The notes: generated by a model not told the origin, from the sequence alone. Numbered from the stretch's first letter, positions 1-8,617 are shown. The stretch is 40,969 nucleotides of DNA from Candidatus Gastranaerophilales bacterium (GCA_944325085.1 CALUYT010000056.1:1-40969); one strand, 5' to 3'. Translations and numbers: made by a program.

Positions 1-397
1 TTACGTTTTGGAAGTTTGCAGGTCTAACCATTGTATATGCTTGAGCTGTACCGTTAACGTTACGTCTTAAATCAGCAACTGTACCTTGGAAAGTTTGACC
101 AGTTAAAGTACCATTTAAGATAGCACAGAATGTCATTGTTGATTCTGGGTGTTCAGCAGCACCCGCAGCTTGACCTGCAGCACAAGGTGCTACTGTACCA
201 GCATAGTCAAAATCATATTGTGCTTGAGACATTAAACCTGCTTGGTTTAATGTAGAAACTGTTTTCTTAAATTGTGAACGGAATTTTGCACCATTAGTGT
301 TCGCTATCAATGTAGGAATAGTCATTGCAGCAACAACACCAATAATACCAAGTGTAATCAATACTTCTGCTAAAGTAAAACCGAATCTTTTTGTCAT
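1..397 (-). CDS. Type IV prepilin-like protein, partial (3' end outside window)
   Basis: The ATG at 397 opens a frame that stays open to base 1 (132 codons visible). The protein starts MTKRFGFTLAEVL: a five-residue basic leader, the prepilin peptidase site G^F with Glu at mature position 5, then a hydrophobic helix (residues 7-31) ending AMTIPTL. This is the class III signal of type IV pilins and pseudopilins, which PilD-type peptidase cleaves before assembly at the inner membrane. The visible globular part has two cysteines (CAAG and FCAIL) that could form a disulfide. An AGGTG ribosome site precedes the start. The N-terminal helix closely matches the prepilin at 30933. Family call is firm; the pilus subtype cannot be told. 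Confidence 0.88.
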   Translation of the reverse strand, partial: MTKRFGFTLAEVLITLGIIGVVAAMTIPTLIANTNGAKFRSQFKKTVSTLNQAGLMSQAQYDFDYAGTVAPCAAGQAAGAAEHPESTMTFCAILNGTLTGQTFQGTVADLRRNVNGTAQAYTMVRPANFQNV

Positions 398-506
398 AAT
401 CTTTTCACCTTTCTTTTTTAATCTTATTGTACTAACCCAAGTTTTAAGCTAATACTTATGGATTAATAACAACTTCTTATTCACATGTTATTCTATCATG
501 CCAATT

Positions 507-534
507 TTGTCAAGTGTAATTATTACAGTAAGAT
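507..534 (+). promoter_or_regulatory. Putative promoter of the XRE regulator
   Basis: A TTGTCA -35 box (507-512) is followed after 16 bp by TAAGAT (529-534). The spacer holds the imperfect palindrome GTAATTATTAC, which could be an autoregulatory operator for the HTH protein encoded downstream. Placement is by eye. Confidence 0.4.
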
Positions 535-581
535 ATATTTTCTTTCAAAACTTAATTGTATCCTATATATAAGAGGGATAT

Positions 582-902
582 ATGGCAATATTAAGTAAAC
601 TACTAGGACAAAGAATAAAAGAGCTTAGAAAACGTCAAAAAATGACGCAAGCCACACTTGCAGAAACTATAGGAATGGAAACAACCAACCTATGTAAACT
701 TGAAAATGGCGGGCAATTACCAAAAGAAGAAAACATTGAAAAAATAGCAAAAGCGCTAAAAGTAAATGTTAAAGATTTATTTGATTTTGGTCATATGAAA
801 TCACGACAAGCATTACAAGATGAATTATTTGAAATAATCAAAACTGCATCTAGAAAAGAACTTGAAATGTACTACAAACTAATAATTGCGACAAAAGAAT
901 AG
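582..902 (+). CDS. XRE-family helix-turn-helix transcriptional regulator
   Basis: The protein has 106 residues. Residues 10-63 form a Cro/C1-type helix-turn-helix: RIKELRKRQKMTQATLAE gives helices 1-2, the recognition helix lies around TTNLCKLENG, and KIAKALKVNVKDLFDF is the closing helix pair. The C-terminal 35 residues are helical and may dimerise. AAGAGGG lies about 5 nt before the ATG. A DNA-binding regulator role is secure from the fold, but the target is unknown; self-repression through the palindrome in its promoter is possible. It is transcribed away from the prepilin at 397, so it could also control that gene. Confidence 0.85.
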   Translation: MAILSKLLGQRIKELRKRQKMTQATLAETIGMETTNLCKLENGGQLPKEENIEKIAKALKVNVKDLFDFGHMKSRQALQDELFEIIKTASRKELEMYYKLIIATKE

Positions 903-983
903 CTAACCAACCATATAAAATAAGGATTTACAACTATCATAAAATATAATAAAATTACCTTATAAAATAGAGAGGTAATAAAA

Positions 984-2090
984 ATGCACGAAAATATTTG
1001 GGACAAATATGCAAAAGTACTTGTCGATTATTCGACAGATGTTCAAAAAGGAGATCTAGTAGTTATAAGAGCAGAATCTCCGGAGGCACAAGAGCTTGTT
1101 AAAGCTATATACAAAAGAGTATTAGAAAAAGGTGGAAATCCTGTTGCCAGAACTACAGTTGGGAATTTAGGCGAAATATTTTTAAAAAATGCATCAGATG
1201 AACAACTGGACTATATCGATCCAATGACAGAATTAGAATATGAAAAAGCTGATAAATTCATTTCAATTGGCGCACCTTTAAATACTAAAAATATGGCAAG
1301 AGCAAATCTTACAAAACTAGCAAGAAGAGGAAAAGCAACAAAACATTTATCAGAAAAACTGATGAAACGCTCAGCAGAAGGAAGCGCAAAATGGGTTATC
1401 GCAGATGTCCCTACGAATGCTCTAGCTCAAGAAGCAAAAATGTCATTAGATGAATATTCAGAATTTTTATTCAAATCTTGCTACCTGGATTTAGATGATC
1501 CGGTTGCAAAATTAAAAGAACTAGATGAAAAACAAACACGCTGGGCAAATTACTTAAACGGAGTAAAAAAATTACACATTGTTGGAGAAAAAACAGATAT
1601 AACTTTTAATGTTGAAGGTAGAAAATGGATTAGTTGCTCAGGTTTAAACAACTACCCTGATGGTGAAGTATTTACATCACCTGTTGAAGACGGTATAAAT
1701 GGAGAAATTTACTTTGACTATCCACAAAATTATAGAGGAAACAGCGCTCACGGAGTTCATCTATGGATTGAAAATGGGCTTGTAGTAAAAGCAGAAGCTG
1801 AACAAGGCGAAGAATTCCTAAATGCAATGATAAACATGGATGAAGGCTCTCACGGAATAGGTGAAATAGCAATTGGTACAAACGATGAGATCCAAGAAAT
1901 TACAGGAAACATTCTATTTGATGAAAAAATAGGTGGAGCAATTCATATGGCAGTAGGCGCTTCATACCCAGAAACAGGTGGTAAAAATGTTTCAGGACTT
2001 CATTGGGATCTGATCAAAAATATGAAAAATGGCGGAAAAATATACGCCGATGATAAACTTATTTATGAAAACGGAAAAATGATTATCTAA
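984..2090 (+). CDS. Aminopeptidase, M29 family (AmpS/AP-T type)
   Basis: This 368-residue protein is a cytosolic metallo-aminopeptidase of family M29, which removes N-terminal residues from peptides with two metal ions. The ligands line up with the known set: E228 in DGEVFTSP, E294 in GEIAIGTN, H321 and Y328 in GAIHMAVGASY, and H340 and D342 in GLHWDLI. The spacing agrees with the thermophilic AP-T enzymes. Length is slightly under the usual 400 or so. AGAGAGG sits 6-8 nt before the ATG. It appears monocistronic, followed by a strong terminator. Family identification is confident; substrate preference is unknown. Confidence 0.93.
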   Translation: MHENIWDKYAKVLVDYSTDVQKGDLVVIRAESPEAQELVKAIYKRVLEKGGNPVARTTVGNLGEIFLKNASDEQLDYIDPMTELEYEKADKFISIGAPLNTKNMARANLTKLARRGKATKHLSEKLMKRSAEGSAKWVIADVPTNALAQEAKMSLDEYSEFLFKSCYLDLDDPVAKLKELDEKQTRWANYLNGVKKLHIVGEKTDITFNVEGRKWISCSGLNNYPDGEVFTSPVEDGINGEIYFDYPQNYRGNSAHGVHLWIENGLVVKAEAEQGEEFLNAMINMDEGSHGIGEIAIGTNDEIQEITGNILFDEKIGGAIHMAVGASYPETGGKNVSGLHWDLIKNMKNGGKIYADDKLIYENGKMII

Positions 2091-2114
2091 TAACGATTTT
2101 CAATTACAAATTAC

Positions 2115-2166
2115 AAATTTGCCATTTATGTAAAATAAATACTACATAAGTGGCAAATTTTTATTT
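2115..2166 (+). terminator. Rho-independent terminator of the M29 peptidase gene
   Basis: An 18-bp stem (2115-2132 with 2143-2160, one G-U pair) has a 10-nt loop and runs into TTTTTATTTT. It lies 25 nt after the peptidase stop codon. Confidence 0.85.
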
Positions 2167-2213
2167 TACGTGTTTTAATGCTTACATACAAAAAACAACC
2201 GATAGGAGATATT

Positions 2214-3389
2214 ATGCAAATATCAAGAATTCAAGCAAACTATTTTACAACCCCTCAAGCACAATTAACAAAAACTCAAAGCCGCCAAAATTACACAACC
2301 CCGGCAACAAATAACAGTAATAAACAAATACCAACTAATTTTAGATACAATGCTAACATTTCATTTGGAGAATTTTTCGATCCTAACAGAACAGTTCCCC
2401 ATATAGATTATGAAGAATACATGGCAATGAAACCTGCTACAAAAACTCGTTTCAGAAAACGTTATATGACATTTGATAAACAAGTTAATAAAGAGGAACT
2501 TGTAGATTTAAAAATGCCAACACTACCCCTAAAAAGTGAACGCACAATGGATGAATTTATAAAAACTGCACAAATTTATAACAAATACAAAGACCAACCA
2601 ATTATATGTCTTGGAAGAAGCCCTAAGTGGTTTTTAAATGCTGCTCTTTGGATGAAAGACGGTATAGACAACTACAAATTTGTTGCATTTTCAAAATTCT
2701 GGCATAGACCTGACGCAAGAGAAGGTATGATTCGTATGGAATCTGTTGCACCTACAGAAAAAGAAGAAGCTGCATACAGAAAGTATTTAAAACGTATTAA
2801 AGCAGATCCTCAATCAATTGTTGACAACATGGAAAAAACTGGTAAAAAGACTATTATAACCGATTATATCTGTTCAGGCAAAGGCGCTTGTTCTTTCCTT
2901 GATATTATGTCAAGATACGCTGATGATTTAGGAATCCTAGATAAATTTGCAAAATCTATTCAAATCGTTGGAATAGGATCTCTTGACTATATGGAAGAAT
3001 TAGATCCATATGCAGAAAATATTGCTATACCAAAAGTTCCAATGCCAGAAAAATTAAGACCATATTCTAAAGAAATAAAACAAGAATTCTATAATATGGA
3101 TTATCAAATGTTCAGAGAAATGTTAATAAATCAAAATACAAATGAATGTAGATCAACATATTATCCTCACGAAACCTGGACAGTTTATAAACCGGATAGA
3201 TTTAAAACAGGCTTAATTCATGATATGAAAAAAGTTAAAGAAATGGTAAAAACCCTAAAAGGTGAAAACAAAAGTATGTCTTCATTCACTCCTGCAATGT
3301 ATGATTTTAGAAATTTACTAAACTTTAGAATTTTAGATGCTTTGAATGAAAGAGGCCTACTAAAACTAGTACATAAATCAAAAATGTAA
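2214..3389 (+). CDS. Unknown protein, possible phosphoribosyltransferase-like fold
   Basis: I do not recognise this 391-residue protein. The ATG at 2214 is chosen because AGGAG lies 5 nt upstream; an in-frame ATG at 2178 has no ribosome site. Residues 1-50 are polar, Gln/Asn/Thr-rich and probably disordered, ending in NISFGEF. The body has two suggestive strands: PIICLGRSPKWFLNAAL, and TIITDYICSGKGACSF, whose hydrophobic-D-x-x-x-S-G-K pattern resembles the PRPP loop of phosphoribosyltransferases. No signal peptide or membrane helix is seen. The PRTase suggestion rests on these two motifs only and is weak. It is a single-gene unit with its own terminator. Confidence 0.7.
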   Translation: MQISRIQANYFTTPQAQLTKTQSRQNYTTPATNNSNKQIPTNFRYNANISFGEFFDPNRTVPHIDYEEYMAMKPATKTRFRKRYMTFDKQVNKEELVDLKMPTLPLKSERTMDEFIKTAQIYNKYKDQPIICLGRSPKWFLNAALWMKDGIDNYKFVAFSKFWHRPDAREGMIRMESVAPTEKEEAAYRKYLKRIKADPQSIVDNMEKTGKKTIITDYICSGKGACSFLDIMSRYADDLGILDKFAKSIQIVGIGSLDYMEELDPYAENIAIPKVPMPEKLRPYSKEIKQEFYNMDYQMFREMLINQNTNECRSTYYPHETWTVYKPDRFKTGLIHDMKKVKEMVKTLKGENKSMSSFTPAMYDFRNLLNFRILDALNERGLLKLVHKSKM

Positions 3390-3405
3390 TAAATTTATTC
3401 AACCT

Positions 3406-3443
3406 AAAAAAGGACAAGACTAAAAGTTCTTGTCCTTTTTTTT
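3406..3443. terminator. Bidirectional terminator
   Basis: The arms GGACAAGA (3412-3419) and TCTTGTCC (3428-3435) are flanked by A6 on the left and T8 on the right. The hairpin can therefore end transcription from 2214 rightward and from the remnant at 3449 leftward. Confidence 0.85.
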
Positions 3444-3448
3444 ATCAA

Positions 3449-3835
3449 TTATTTGAACGCTTTTATAGGAGCTCCAGCAAACGCACCATCCATCTGATTT
3501 AAACTATCTTCTGACAATAAACTCTTATCAAATTCCAACCCAGTAATTATGTCTTTTGTATAAATATAAGCTGGTTCTATTGAAACAGATTTAAACCACA
3601 CTTCTTCAAGAATTTTTTTATATTCTTCAATTTTTATAGCACCAGATATACAACCAGCCCAAAGTTGAGCTTGCTCTTTAATATCTTCAGATACATCCTT
3701 TAATGACACAACATCTGCTATAGCGATTCTTCCACCATCTTTTAAAACTCTATATGCCTCAGACAAAGCTTTTTTCTTATCTTCTGATAAATTTATTACA
3801 CAATTTGAAATAATGACAAATAAAAAGACCGACAT
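3449..3835 (-). pseudogene. arsM: Truncated arsenite S-adenosylmethionine methyltransferase (C-terminal half)
   Basis: The 128-codon frame matches only the second half of ArsM, the enzyme that methylates As(III) using SAM. It begins at the strand SNCVINLS, continues with the RVLKDGGRIAIADVV motif, and keeps the second conserved cysteine in LWAGCISGA plus the EEYKKILEE helix. The N-terminal half with the SAM-binding glycine loop (DLGSGxG) is absent. The only ATG sits in the loop of the rpsI terminator hairpin, has no ribosome site, and its first residues (MSVFLF) are encoded by the terminator arm. A functional methyltransferase is very unlikely. An alternative is a small expressed ORF of other function. 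Confidence 0.78.
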
Positions 3836-3850
3836 AAAGTCGGTCTTTTT
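3822..3850 (-). terminator. Rho-independent terminator of the ribosomal operon
   Basis: The stem AAAAGACCGAC/GTCGGTCTTTT (3822-3833 with 3839-3850) has a 5-nt loop and T-rich tails on both strands. It lies 24 nt after the rpsI stop, and its loop contains the ATG of the arsM remnant. Confidence 0.9.
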
Positions 3851-3873
3851 GTAAATCCAATAATAGATAAAGA

Positions 3874-4266
3874 TTAACGTTTTGAGAATTGGAATCTCTT
3901 ACGAGCTCTTTTTCTACCATATTTTTTACGTTCTTTAACACGTGGGTCTCTTGTTAATAAACCTTCAAGTTTTAGAACATTTTTGAATTCTTCATTAGAT
4001 TTAACCAATGCTCTTGAAATACCGTGTCTGATTGCACCACATTGTGAAACAATACCGCCACCAACAGCCTTAACTCTAACATCATATCTATCTTGAGTTT
4101 CAGTTAAAACCAATGGTCTATAAACTAACATTTCAATAGCTGGTCTATTACCGATATAATCTGTTAACTTTCTGCCGTTAACAAAAATTCTGCCGCTACC
4201 TTTAACCAATTTTACAACTGCGATAGAGGTTTTTCTACGACCAGTAGCTTTAATTTCATCTGCCAT
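3874..4266 (-). CDS. rpsI: 30S ribosomal protein S9
   Basis: The 130-residue protein has the full S9 pattern: [19 protein letters not shown] at the start, then VNGR, the conserved [19 protein letters not shown] core, and the basic tail ending KRFQFSKR. That tail reaches the P-site tRNA in the ribosome. It is the last gene of the operon. Its ATG overlaps the rplM stop by one base (TAATG), so the two are probably translationally coupled, which suits the usual L13-S9 pairing. Confidence 0.98.
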   Translation of the reverse strand: MADEIKATGRRKTSIAVVKLVKGSGRIFVNGRKLTDYIGNRPAIEMLVYRPLVLTETQDRYDVRVKAVGGGIVSQCGAIRHGISRALVKSNEEFKNVLKLEGLLTRDPRVKERKKYGRKRARKRFQFSKR

Positions 4267-4703
4267 TATTTAGCCTCCTTTTCCAATTGTACAGGTTTTT
4301 GAGCTGCATGTGGATGATTTGGTCCTACATATACTTTTAATTTATTGAATTGTTCAGCTCCTAAAGTATTGTGTTGTAACATACCTCTTACAGCATGTTC
4401 AATAACAATTCTAGGATCTTTTTCCATCAATTCTTTAAAACTAGCAGATTTCAAACCACCTGGATATCCTGTGTGGTGTAAATAAATTTTATCAGTTTCT
4501 TTTTTACCTGTAACTTTCACTTTTTCAGCATTGATAACGATTACGAAATCACCAGTATCAACGTTTGGAGTGTATTCAGGTTTATTTTTACCTCTTAAAA
4601 TGTTAGCAATTCTAACAGCTAAGCGACCTAATGTTTCGCCATCTGCATCGATTACATACCATTTTCTTTCTACTTCTAGAGGTTTTGCTGAATATGTTTT
4701 CAT
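4266..4703 (-). CDS. rplM: 50S ribosomal protein L13
   Basis: The 145-residue protein is a typical L13, an early-assembly protein that binds 23S rRNA. Diagnostic segments are [15 protein letters not shown] near residue 15, [26 protein letters not shown], and the C-terminal [16 protein letters not shown]. Length is normal. It follows truA by 21 nt and is coupled to rpsI by a one-base overlap. Confidence 0.98.
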   Translation of the reverse strand: MKTYSAKPLEVERKWYVIDADGETLGRLAVRIANILRGKNKPEYTPNVDTGDFVIVINAEKVKVTGKKETDKIYLHHTGYPGGLKSASFKELMEKDPRIVIEHAVRGMLQHNTLGAEQFNKLKVYVGPNHPHAAQKPVQLEKEAK

Positions 4704-4724
4704 CGCATTTCTCCATTTATTAAT

Positions 4725-5510
4725 TTAATACATTACTTTCACTAATGTTAATCCATAAGGACTAACTGTCATTCCCGCCTTACGGCGATCTTTAGCTTCT
4801 AAAACATCTTTCATATGTTCCGGAGCCAAATTATGACCTTCTATTTCTAGAAGTGTCCCGACAATTGTTCTTACCATATTATAAAGAAATCTATTCCCTA
4901 CAATATCAATAAAAACTCTGTCTCCGACCCTTGAAACTTTCGTTTCATATATAGTGCAAATTTTGCTCGGGTTTAGCGTTCCGGAACTTTTAAAACTTGA
5001 AAAATCATGTTCGCCTAATAAATAATCCAAAGACTTTTGCATCCTTTCATCATCTATTTTAAACTTTACCCTCAACAAATCTCCATCAAAAGCATTTTTA
5101 CAACGTCTGTTTATAAATTCAAACCTGTAATATCTCTTTTTAGCAGACTTTTGAGCATGAAATGATTTATCAACTTCTTTCAAGTCTGAAACAGATATAT
5201 CGTCAGGTAAAATTTCATTTATAGAATAGAGAAACTTTGAAGCAACAATTGTTTTCTCAGTATCAAAATGAACTACCTGACCTAAAGAGTTTACACCCTT
5301 ATCTGTTCTGCCGGAAAAAATTGCCTTTATTGGCCGGCTATTATCATTTGAATCACGGTTTATATACCGTTTTCCTAATATCAATGTACAAAGTGCTTTT
5401 TCAAGTTCGCCCTGTATAGTAGGAGCATCTATCATTTTGCCATTTTCAAACTGAATTTGACTTCCTGCATAATTCTTTCCAATATACTGAACTTGAAATG
5501 CGTATCGCAT
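4725..5510 (-). CDS. truA: tRNA pseudouridine(38-40) synthase TruA
   Basis: The 261-residue enzyme isomerises uridines 38-40 in the tRNA anticodon stem-loop. The catalytic aspartate lies in FSGRTDKGVNSLGQVVHF (family form GRTDAGVHA), so Lys and Asn replace two usual residues next to it while Asp is kept. KKRYYRFEF, HDFSSFKSSG and RFLYNMVRTIVGTL are the other conserved blocks. It starts 6 nt after the rplQ stop. The order rplQ-truA-rplM-rpsI is the same as in cyanobacteria, which supports the lineage assignment. Confidence 0.96.
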   Translation of the reverse strand: MRYAFQVQYIGKNYAGSQIQFENGKMIDAPTIQGELEKALCTLILGKRYINRDSNDNSRPIKAIFSGRTDKGVNSLGQVVHFDTEKTIVASKFLYSINEILPDDISVSDLKEVDKSFHAQKSAKKRYYRFEFINRRCKNAFDGDLLRVKFKIDDERMQKSLDYLLGEHDFSSFKSSGTLNPSKICTIYETKVSRVGDRVFIDIVGNRFLYNMVRTIVGTLLEIEGHNLAPEHMKDVLEAKDRRKAGMTVSPYGLTLVKVMY

Positions 5511-5516
5511 CAGAAA

Positions 5517-5945
5517 TTACACCAATTGGATTAATGCCATTTCAGAAGCGTCACCACGTCTTGGTGGTAAGTGGTATATTCTAGTATATCCACCTTTTTT
5601 GTCTGAATATTGTTTTCCAATTACTACAAACAATTTTCTTAAAACTGTTTGTGAAGCTAATTTTTTATCAGCTTGTGGAGTTTCAAACACTTCGCCTGTA
5701 GCTAAATCCATATATTTACCAGTTTCTTTGTTATAAATATATCTTGCAGCTTGACGAATTGAGTGAAGGTCACCTTTTTTTGCAAGAGTGATAATCTTTT
5801 CAGCATATGGTTTCAAAGCCTTAGCACGAGCCATAGTTGTTGTGATTTCACCGTGTACAAAAAGTTCAGTAGCTAATGAACGCAACAATGCCTTTCTTTG
5901 GTCTTGTGCTTTCCCTAGCGTATGTTTTTTACACATATGTCTCAT
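5517..5945 (-). CDS. rplQ: 50S ribosomal protein L17
   Basis: The 142-residue protein starts MRHMCKKHTLGKAQDQRKAL, the L17 signature, followed by LATELFVHGEITTTMARAKALK. It is about 20 residues longer than the shortest L17s because of a segment around residues 70-95 (NKETGKYMDLATGEVFETP), a region that varies in the family. The C-terminus GGYTRIYHLPPRRGDASEMALIQLV is canonical. L17 contacts 23S rRNA near the exit tunnel. It lies between rpoA and truA. Confidence 0.97.
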   Translation of the reverse strand: MRHMCKKHTLGKAQDQRKALLRSLATELFVHGEITTTMARAKALKPYAEKIITLAKKGDLHSIRQAARYIYNKETGKYMDLATGEVFETPQADKKLASQTVLRKLFVVIGKQYSDKKGGYTRIYHLPPRRGDASEMALIQLV

Positions 5946-5999
5946 TTTTCTGTATCCTTTACTTAATTTAATTTGTATTATCTATTTATTTTAATTGGA

Positions 6000-6971
6000 T
6001 TAACCAATCATATCTTCTTCTTCCACTGGGCTTGGAGCTAAGTCTAAACCAAAGTGGTGTAATCTTTCGATAACTTCATCTGATGATTTTTTACCGAAAT
6101 TTTTAATATTTAATAAATCATGTTCTGATTTTTTCAATAATTCAGCCATTGAATTGATGCTTGCTCTTTTTAAGCAGTTGTATGCTCTTACTGACAATTC
6201 TAATTCTTCAATTGTCATTGTTGGAGCTTCTTCTTCTTCACTTACTTTTTCTTCAACTTGTGGCAATACTGCAATTGTTGGTTGTCCAGTAATTGAAGCA
6301 ATTTGCATAAAGTGTTCGATAAGTAAGTTTGAAGCTTGGCTTAATGCATTTTGAACATCAATTGATCCGTTTGACCAGATTTCTAAAGTTAATTTATCAA
6401 AGTCTAAAGCGTCACCTACACGAGCGCTTTCTACGTTGTAACTAACTCTTTTAATTGGCATAAATGTTGCATCGATAGGTAAAATATCGATTGTTGCATC
6501 TTTAGCATCTCTTGGAACATCATTTGGAACGTATCCTTTTCCTGTGTCAACAATAATGTCAGCATGGAATGATCCGCCATCTGCAACTGTACATATTAAC
6601 CAGTCTGGATTTACAACTTTTACACCTGCAGGTAATTGAATATCACTTGCTAATACAGGACCAGGTTTATCCACGTCAATTCTTAAGTGTTGAGATTCTT
6701 TAGAATCAGTTTTTACAACTAATCCTTTTAAATTTAACATTACGTCAATTACATCTTCTAAAACACCAGGAATTGCTGTATATTCGTGAGTAATACCTTC
6801 AATTCTTGCACTTGTAACAGCAGTTCCTTCTAGACTTGATAATAATACACGTCTTAAAGAATTACCGATAGTAGTACCGAATCCTCTTTCTAATGGTTCT
6901 ATTACAAACTTACCATATTGAGAACCGTCAGAACTTGTTGCTGTATTAACACATTTAATTTTTAATTCCAT
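6000..6971 (-). CDS. rpoA: DNA-directed RNA polymerase subunit alpha
   Basis: The 323-residue protein has the two-domain alpha architecture. Residues 1-228 are the dimerising N-terminal domain, with PLERGFGTTIGNSLRRVLLSSLEG, which anchors beta and beta-prime. An acidic linker (EEKVSEEEEAP) follows. Residues 250-312 are the C-terminal domain, with SVRAYNCLKRASINSMAELL and LLNIKNFGKKSSDEV, the helix-hairpin-helix that binds UP elements and activators. It is preceded by CTAGGAG and lies between rpsD and rplQ. Confidence 0.98.
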   Translation of the reverse strand: MELKIKCVNTATSSDGSQYGKFVIEPLERGFGTTIGNSLRRVLLSSLEGTAVTSARIEGITHEYTAIPGVLEDVIDVMLNLKGLVVKTDSKESQHLRIDVDKPGPVLASDIQLPAGVKVVNPDWLICTVADGGSFHADIIVDTGKGYVPNDVPRDAKDATIDILPIDATFMPIKRVSYNVESARVGDALDFDKLTLEIWSNGSIDVQNALSQASNLLIEHFMQIASITGQPTIAVLPQVEEKVSEEEEAPTMTIEELELSVRAYNCLKRASINSMAELLKKSEHDLLNIKNFGKKSSDEVIERLHHFGLDLAPSPVEEEDMIG

Positions 6972-7043
6972 TATTTTAATCTCCTAGTTAAAATCCTACT
7001 TAATTGCTAGTTATATAAGCTAATGCTTAACTACTTACAATTT

Positions 7044-7646
7044 CTACTTAGAATAATATTCAATTACAAGTTGTTCCTTGATTTCTGGATCTAATTCTTC
7101 TCTTTCAGGAATTCTATCGAATGTAATTTTTAATGCTTCTTTATCGATTGTCATCCATGCTGGAGCACAAGCCATATCGATCATAGCAATAACATCATTT
7201 AAGTATTTAGCGCTTTTTGCTTTAACTGTTACAACATCACCCGGTTTTACTAAGTAAGAAGGAATATCTACCTTGTTACCATTAACTAATACGTGACCGT
7301 GGTTAACGATTTGTCTAGTTTGTTTACGAGTGATACCGAAACCAGCTCTGAATAAGATGTTGTCTAGTCTTGCTTCTAATAATTGTAATAGAATAGTACC
7401 TGTAACACCTTTTCTTCTTGCAGCTTCATTGTAGTATCTTACGAATTGTTTTTCACTTACCAAATATGTGAATCTAATTTTTTGTTTTTCTGCTAAGTGA
7501 ATTGCATATTCAGAAAGTTTCTTTCTTACAGCACCGTGTTGACCAGAAGCTGTTTGTCTCATTGAAGAAGTTAACTTTCTATTTGATAAGTCTTTAACTT
7601 TTTTGTTTCTAAATAATTTGTTGGTTGGTCCTGTATATCTTGACAT
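7044..7646 (-). CDS. rpsD: 30S ribosomal protein S4
   Basis: The 200-residue protein starts MSRYTGPTNKL, the short cyanobacterial/plastid-like S4 N-terminus without zinc-binding cysteines. SASGQHG-type residues (TASGQHGAVRKKLSEYAIHL), the S4 RNA-binding domain (LEARLDNILFRAGFGITRKQTRQIVNHGHVLVNG) and the end EQLVIEYYSK are all present. S4 is a primary 16S rRNA binder and often represses its own operon. Cyanobacteria usually encode rpsD elsewhere; here it lies between rpsK and rpoA, after a 126-nt spacer able to fold into a branched RNA. That makes autoregulation at this site plausible. Confidence 0.97.
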   Translation of the reverse strand: MSRYTGPTNKLFRNKKVKDLSNRKLTSSMRQTASGQHGAVRKKLSEYAIHLAEKQKIRFTYLVSEKQFVRYYNEAARRKGVTGTILLQLLEARLDNILFRAGFGITRKQTRQIVNHGHVLVNGNKVDIPSYLVKPGDVVTVKAKSAKYLNDVIAMIDMACAPAWMTIDKEALKITFDRIPEREELDPEIKEQLVIEYYSK

Positions 7647-7670
7647 TTTTTAAATTTCTCCTTTTCTTGT

Positions 7671-7771
7671 GCGGGGCATCTATGGTTTACGTTTGGACTA
7701 ATTACGCAAGCCCCCGCCTATGTTACATCTGTTCGGTATTAACCGATTGCCATTAAATATGGCAAACATAG
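7671..7771 (-). ncRNA. Candidate structured RNA between rpsK and rpsD (possible S4-responsive leader)
   Basis: Starting 2 nt past the rpsK stop, the transcript can pair CTATGT (7771-7766) with ACATAG (7723-7718). This closes two perfect hairpins: TTGCCAT/ATGGCAA (7765-7759 with 7753-7747) and TCGGT/ACCGA (7746-7742 with 7737-7733, loop TAAT). Directly next to it, GCGGGG (7717-7712) pairs with CCCCGC (7676-7671). This is a three-way junction beside a GC-rich stem in a very AT-rich genome, ending 7 nt before the rpsD ribosome site. The pairing is seen by eye; the function is inferred from S4 autoregulation in other bacteria. Confidence 0.5.
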
Positions 7772-7772
7772 A

Positions 7773-8159
7773 TTATACTCTACGTTTTTTAGGTGGACGA
7801 CATCCGTTGTGAGGAATTGGTGTTACGTCCTTGATCAAAGTGATTTCTAAACCAGCAGCTTGAATAGCTCTGATTGCTGTTTCTCTACCTGAACCAGGTC
7901 CTTTGATATAAACTTCTACTTTTTTCATACCTTGGTCTATAGATTTTTTAGCTACCATTTCAGCTGCAGATTGAGCTGCGAATGGAGTTCCTTTTCTTGC
8001 ACCTTTAAATCCAGATGCACCAGCTGTTGCCCAAGCAATAGCATTACCTTGAGTATCTGTAGAAGTTACTATTGTATTATTGAAAGTTGATTGAATATGT
8101 ACAACTCCCTGTAATACATTTTTCTTTTCTTTTTTCTTTGTTTTTTGTGGTCTTGCCAT
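7773..8159 (-). CDS. rpsK: 30S ribosomal protein S11
   Basis: The 128-residue protein is a normal S11. [21 protein letters not shown] is the conserved N-terminal block, followed by [42 protein letters not shown] and the basic end [14 protein letters not shown]11 lines the mRNA exit channel near the Shine-Dalgarno helix. The N-terminus is lysine-rich. It lies 92 nt after rpsM and 126 nt before rpsD. Confidence 0.98.
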   Translation of the reverse strand: MARPQKTKKKEKKNVLQGVVHIQSTFNNTIVTSTDTQGNAIAWATAGASGFKGARKGTPFAAQSAAEMVAKKSIDQGMKKVEVYIKGPGSGRETAIRAIQAAGLEITLIKDVTPIPHNGCRPPKKRRV

Positions 8160-8251
8160 TTCTTTATCCTTTATCTTTTTTACTTTTCTTTTATAATTTT
8201 ATCTTTGTTTAAATTTAACTACGCTAAGTTTCTATTTAATGTTTACACACC

Positions 8252-8617
8252 TTATTTTTTCTTAGAAACTGGGCCAGTCTTTTTACCGCGTTGAGTTCTA
8301 GCGTTTGTTTTTGTTCTTTGTCCGCGGCATGGAAGTTTACGTTTGTGACGTAATCCTCTATATGATCCGATTTCTTGTAAACGTTTAATATTCATTGTTA
8401 CTTCACGTCTCAAGTCACCTTCTATGTGATAGTTAGATAACTCGTTACGAAGTAATTTAATATCTTCATCTGTTAAATCGTCTGTTCTTAAGTCTGGTGA
8501 AATACCTGTAGCTGCTAAAATTTTCTTACTTCTAGTTGGTCCAATACCATAGATATAAGTTAACGCTATTTCCATTCTTTTGTTACGAGGTAAATCCACC
8601 CCTACTAATCTTGCCAT
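8252..8617 (-). CDS. rpsM: 30S ribosomal protein S13
   Basis: The 121-residue protein contains [34 protein letters not shown] (the helix-hairpin-helix) and the rRNA-binding tail with [27 protein letters not shown]13 sits in the head of the small subunit and contacts the P-site tRNA and L5. AAAAGGAG lies 6 nt before the ATG. The spacer to rpmJ (8618-8718) can form a short TGAGG/CCTCA hairpin but shows no gene. Confidence 0.98.
   Translation of the reverse strand: MARLVGVDLPRNKRMEIALTYIYGIGPTRSKKILAATGISPDLRTDDLTDEDIKLLRNELSNYHIEGDLRREVTMNIKRLQEIGSYRGLRHKRKLPCRGQRTKTNARTQRGKKTGPVSKKK

Noticed and set aside
2178-2213. Upstream ATG for the 2214 gene
   Set aside because: No ribosome site, and it adds 12 residues of low quality; the ATG at 2214 has AGGAG at the right distance.
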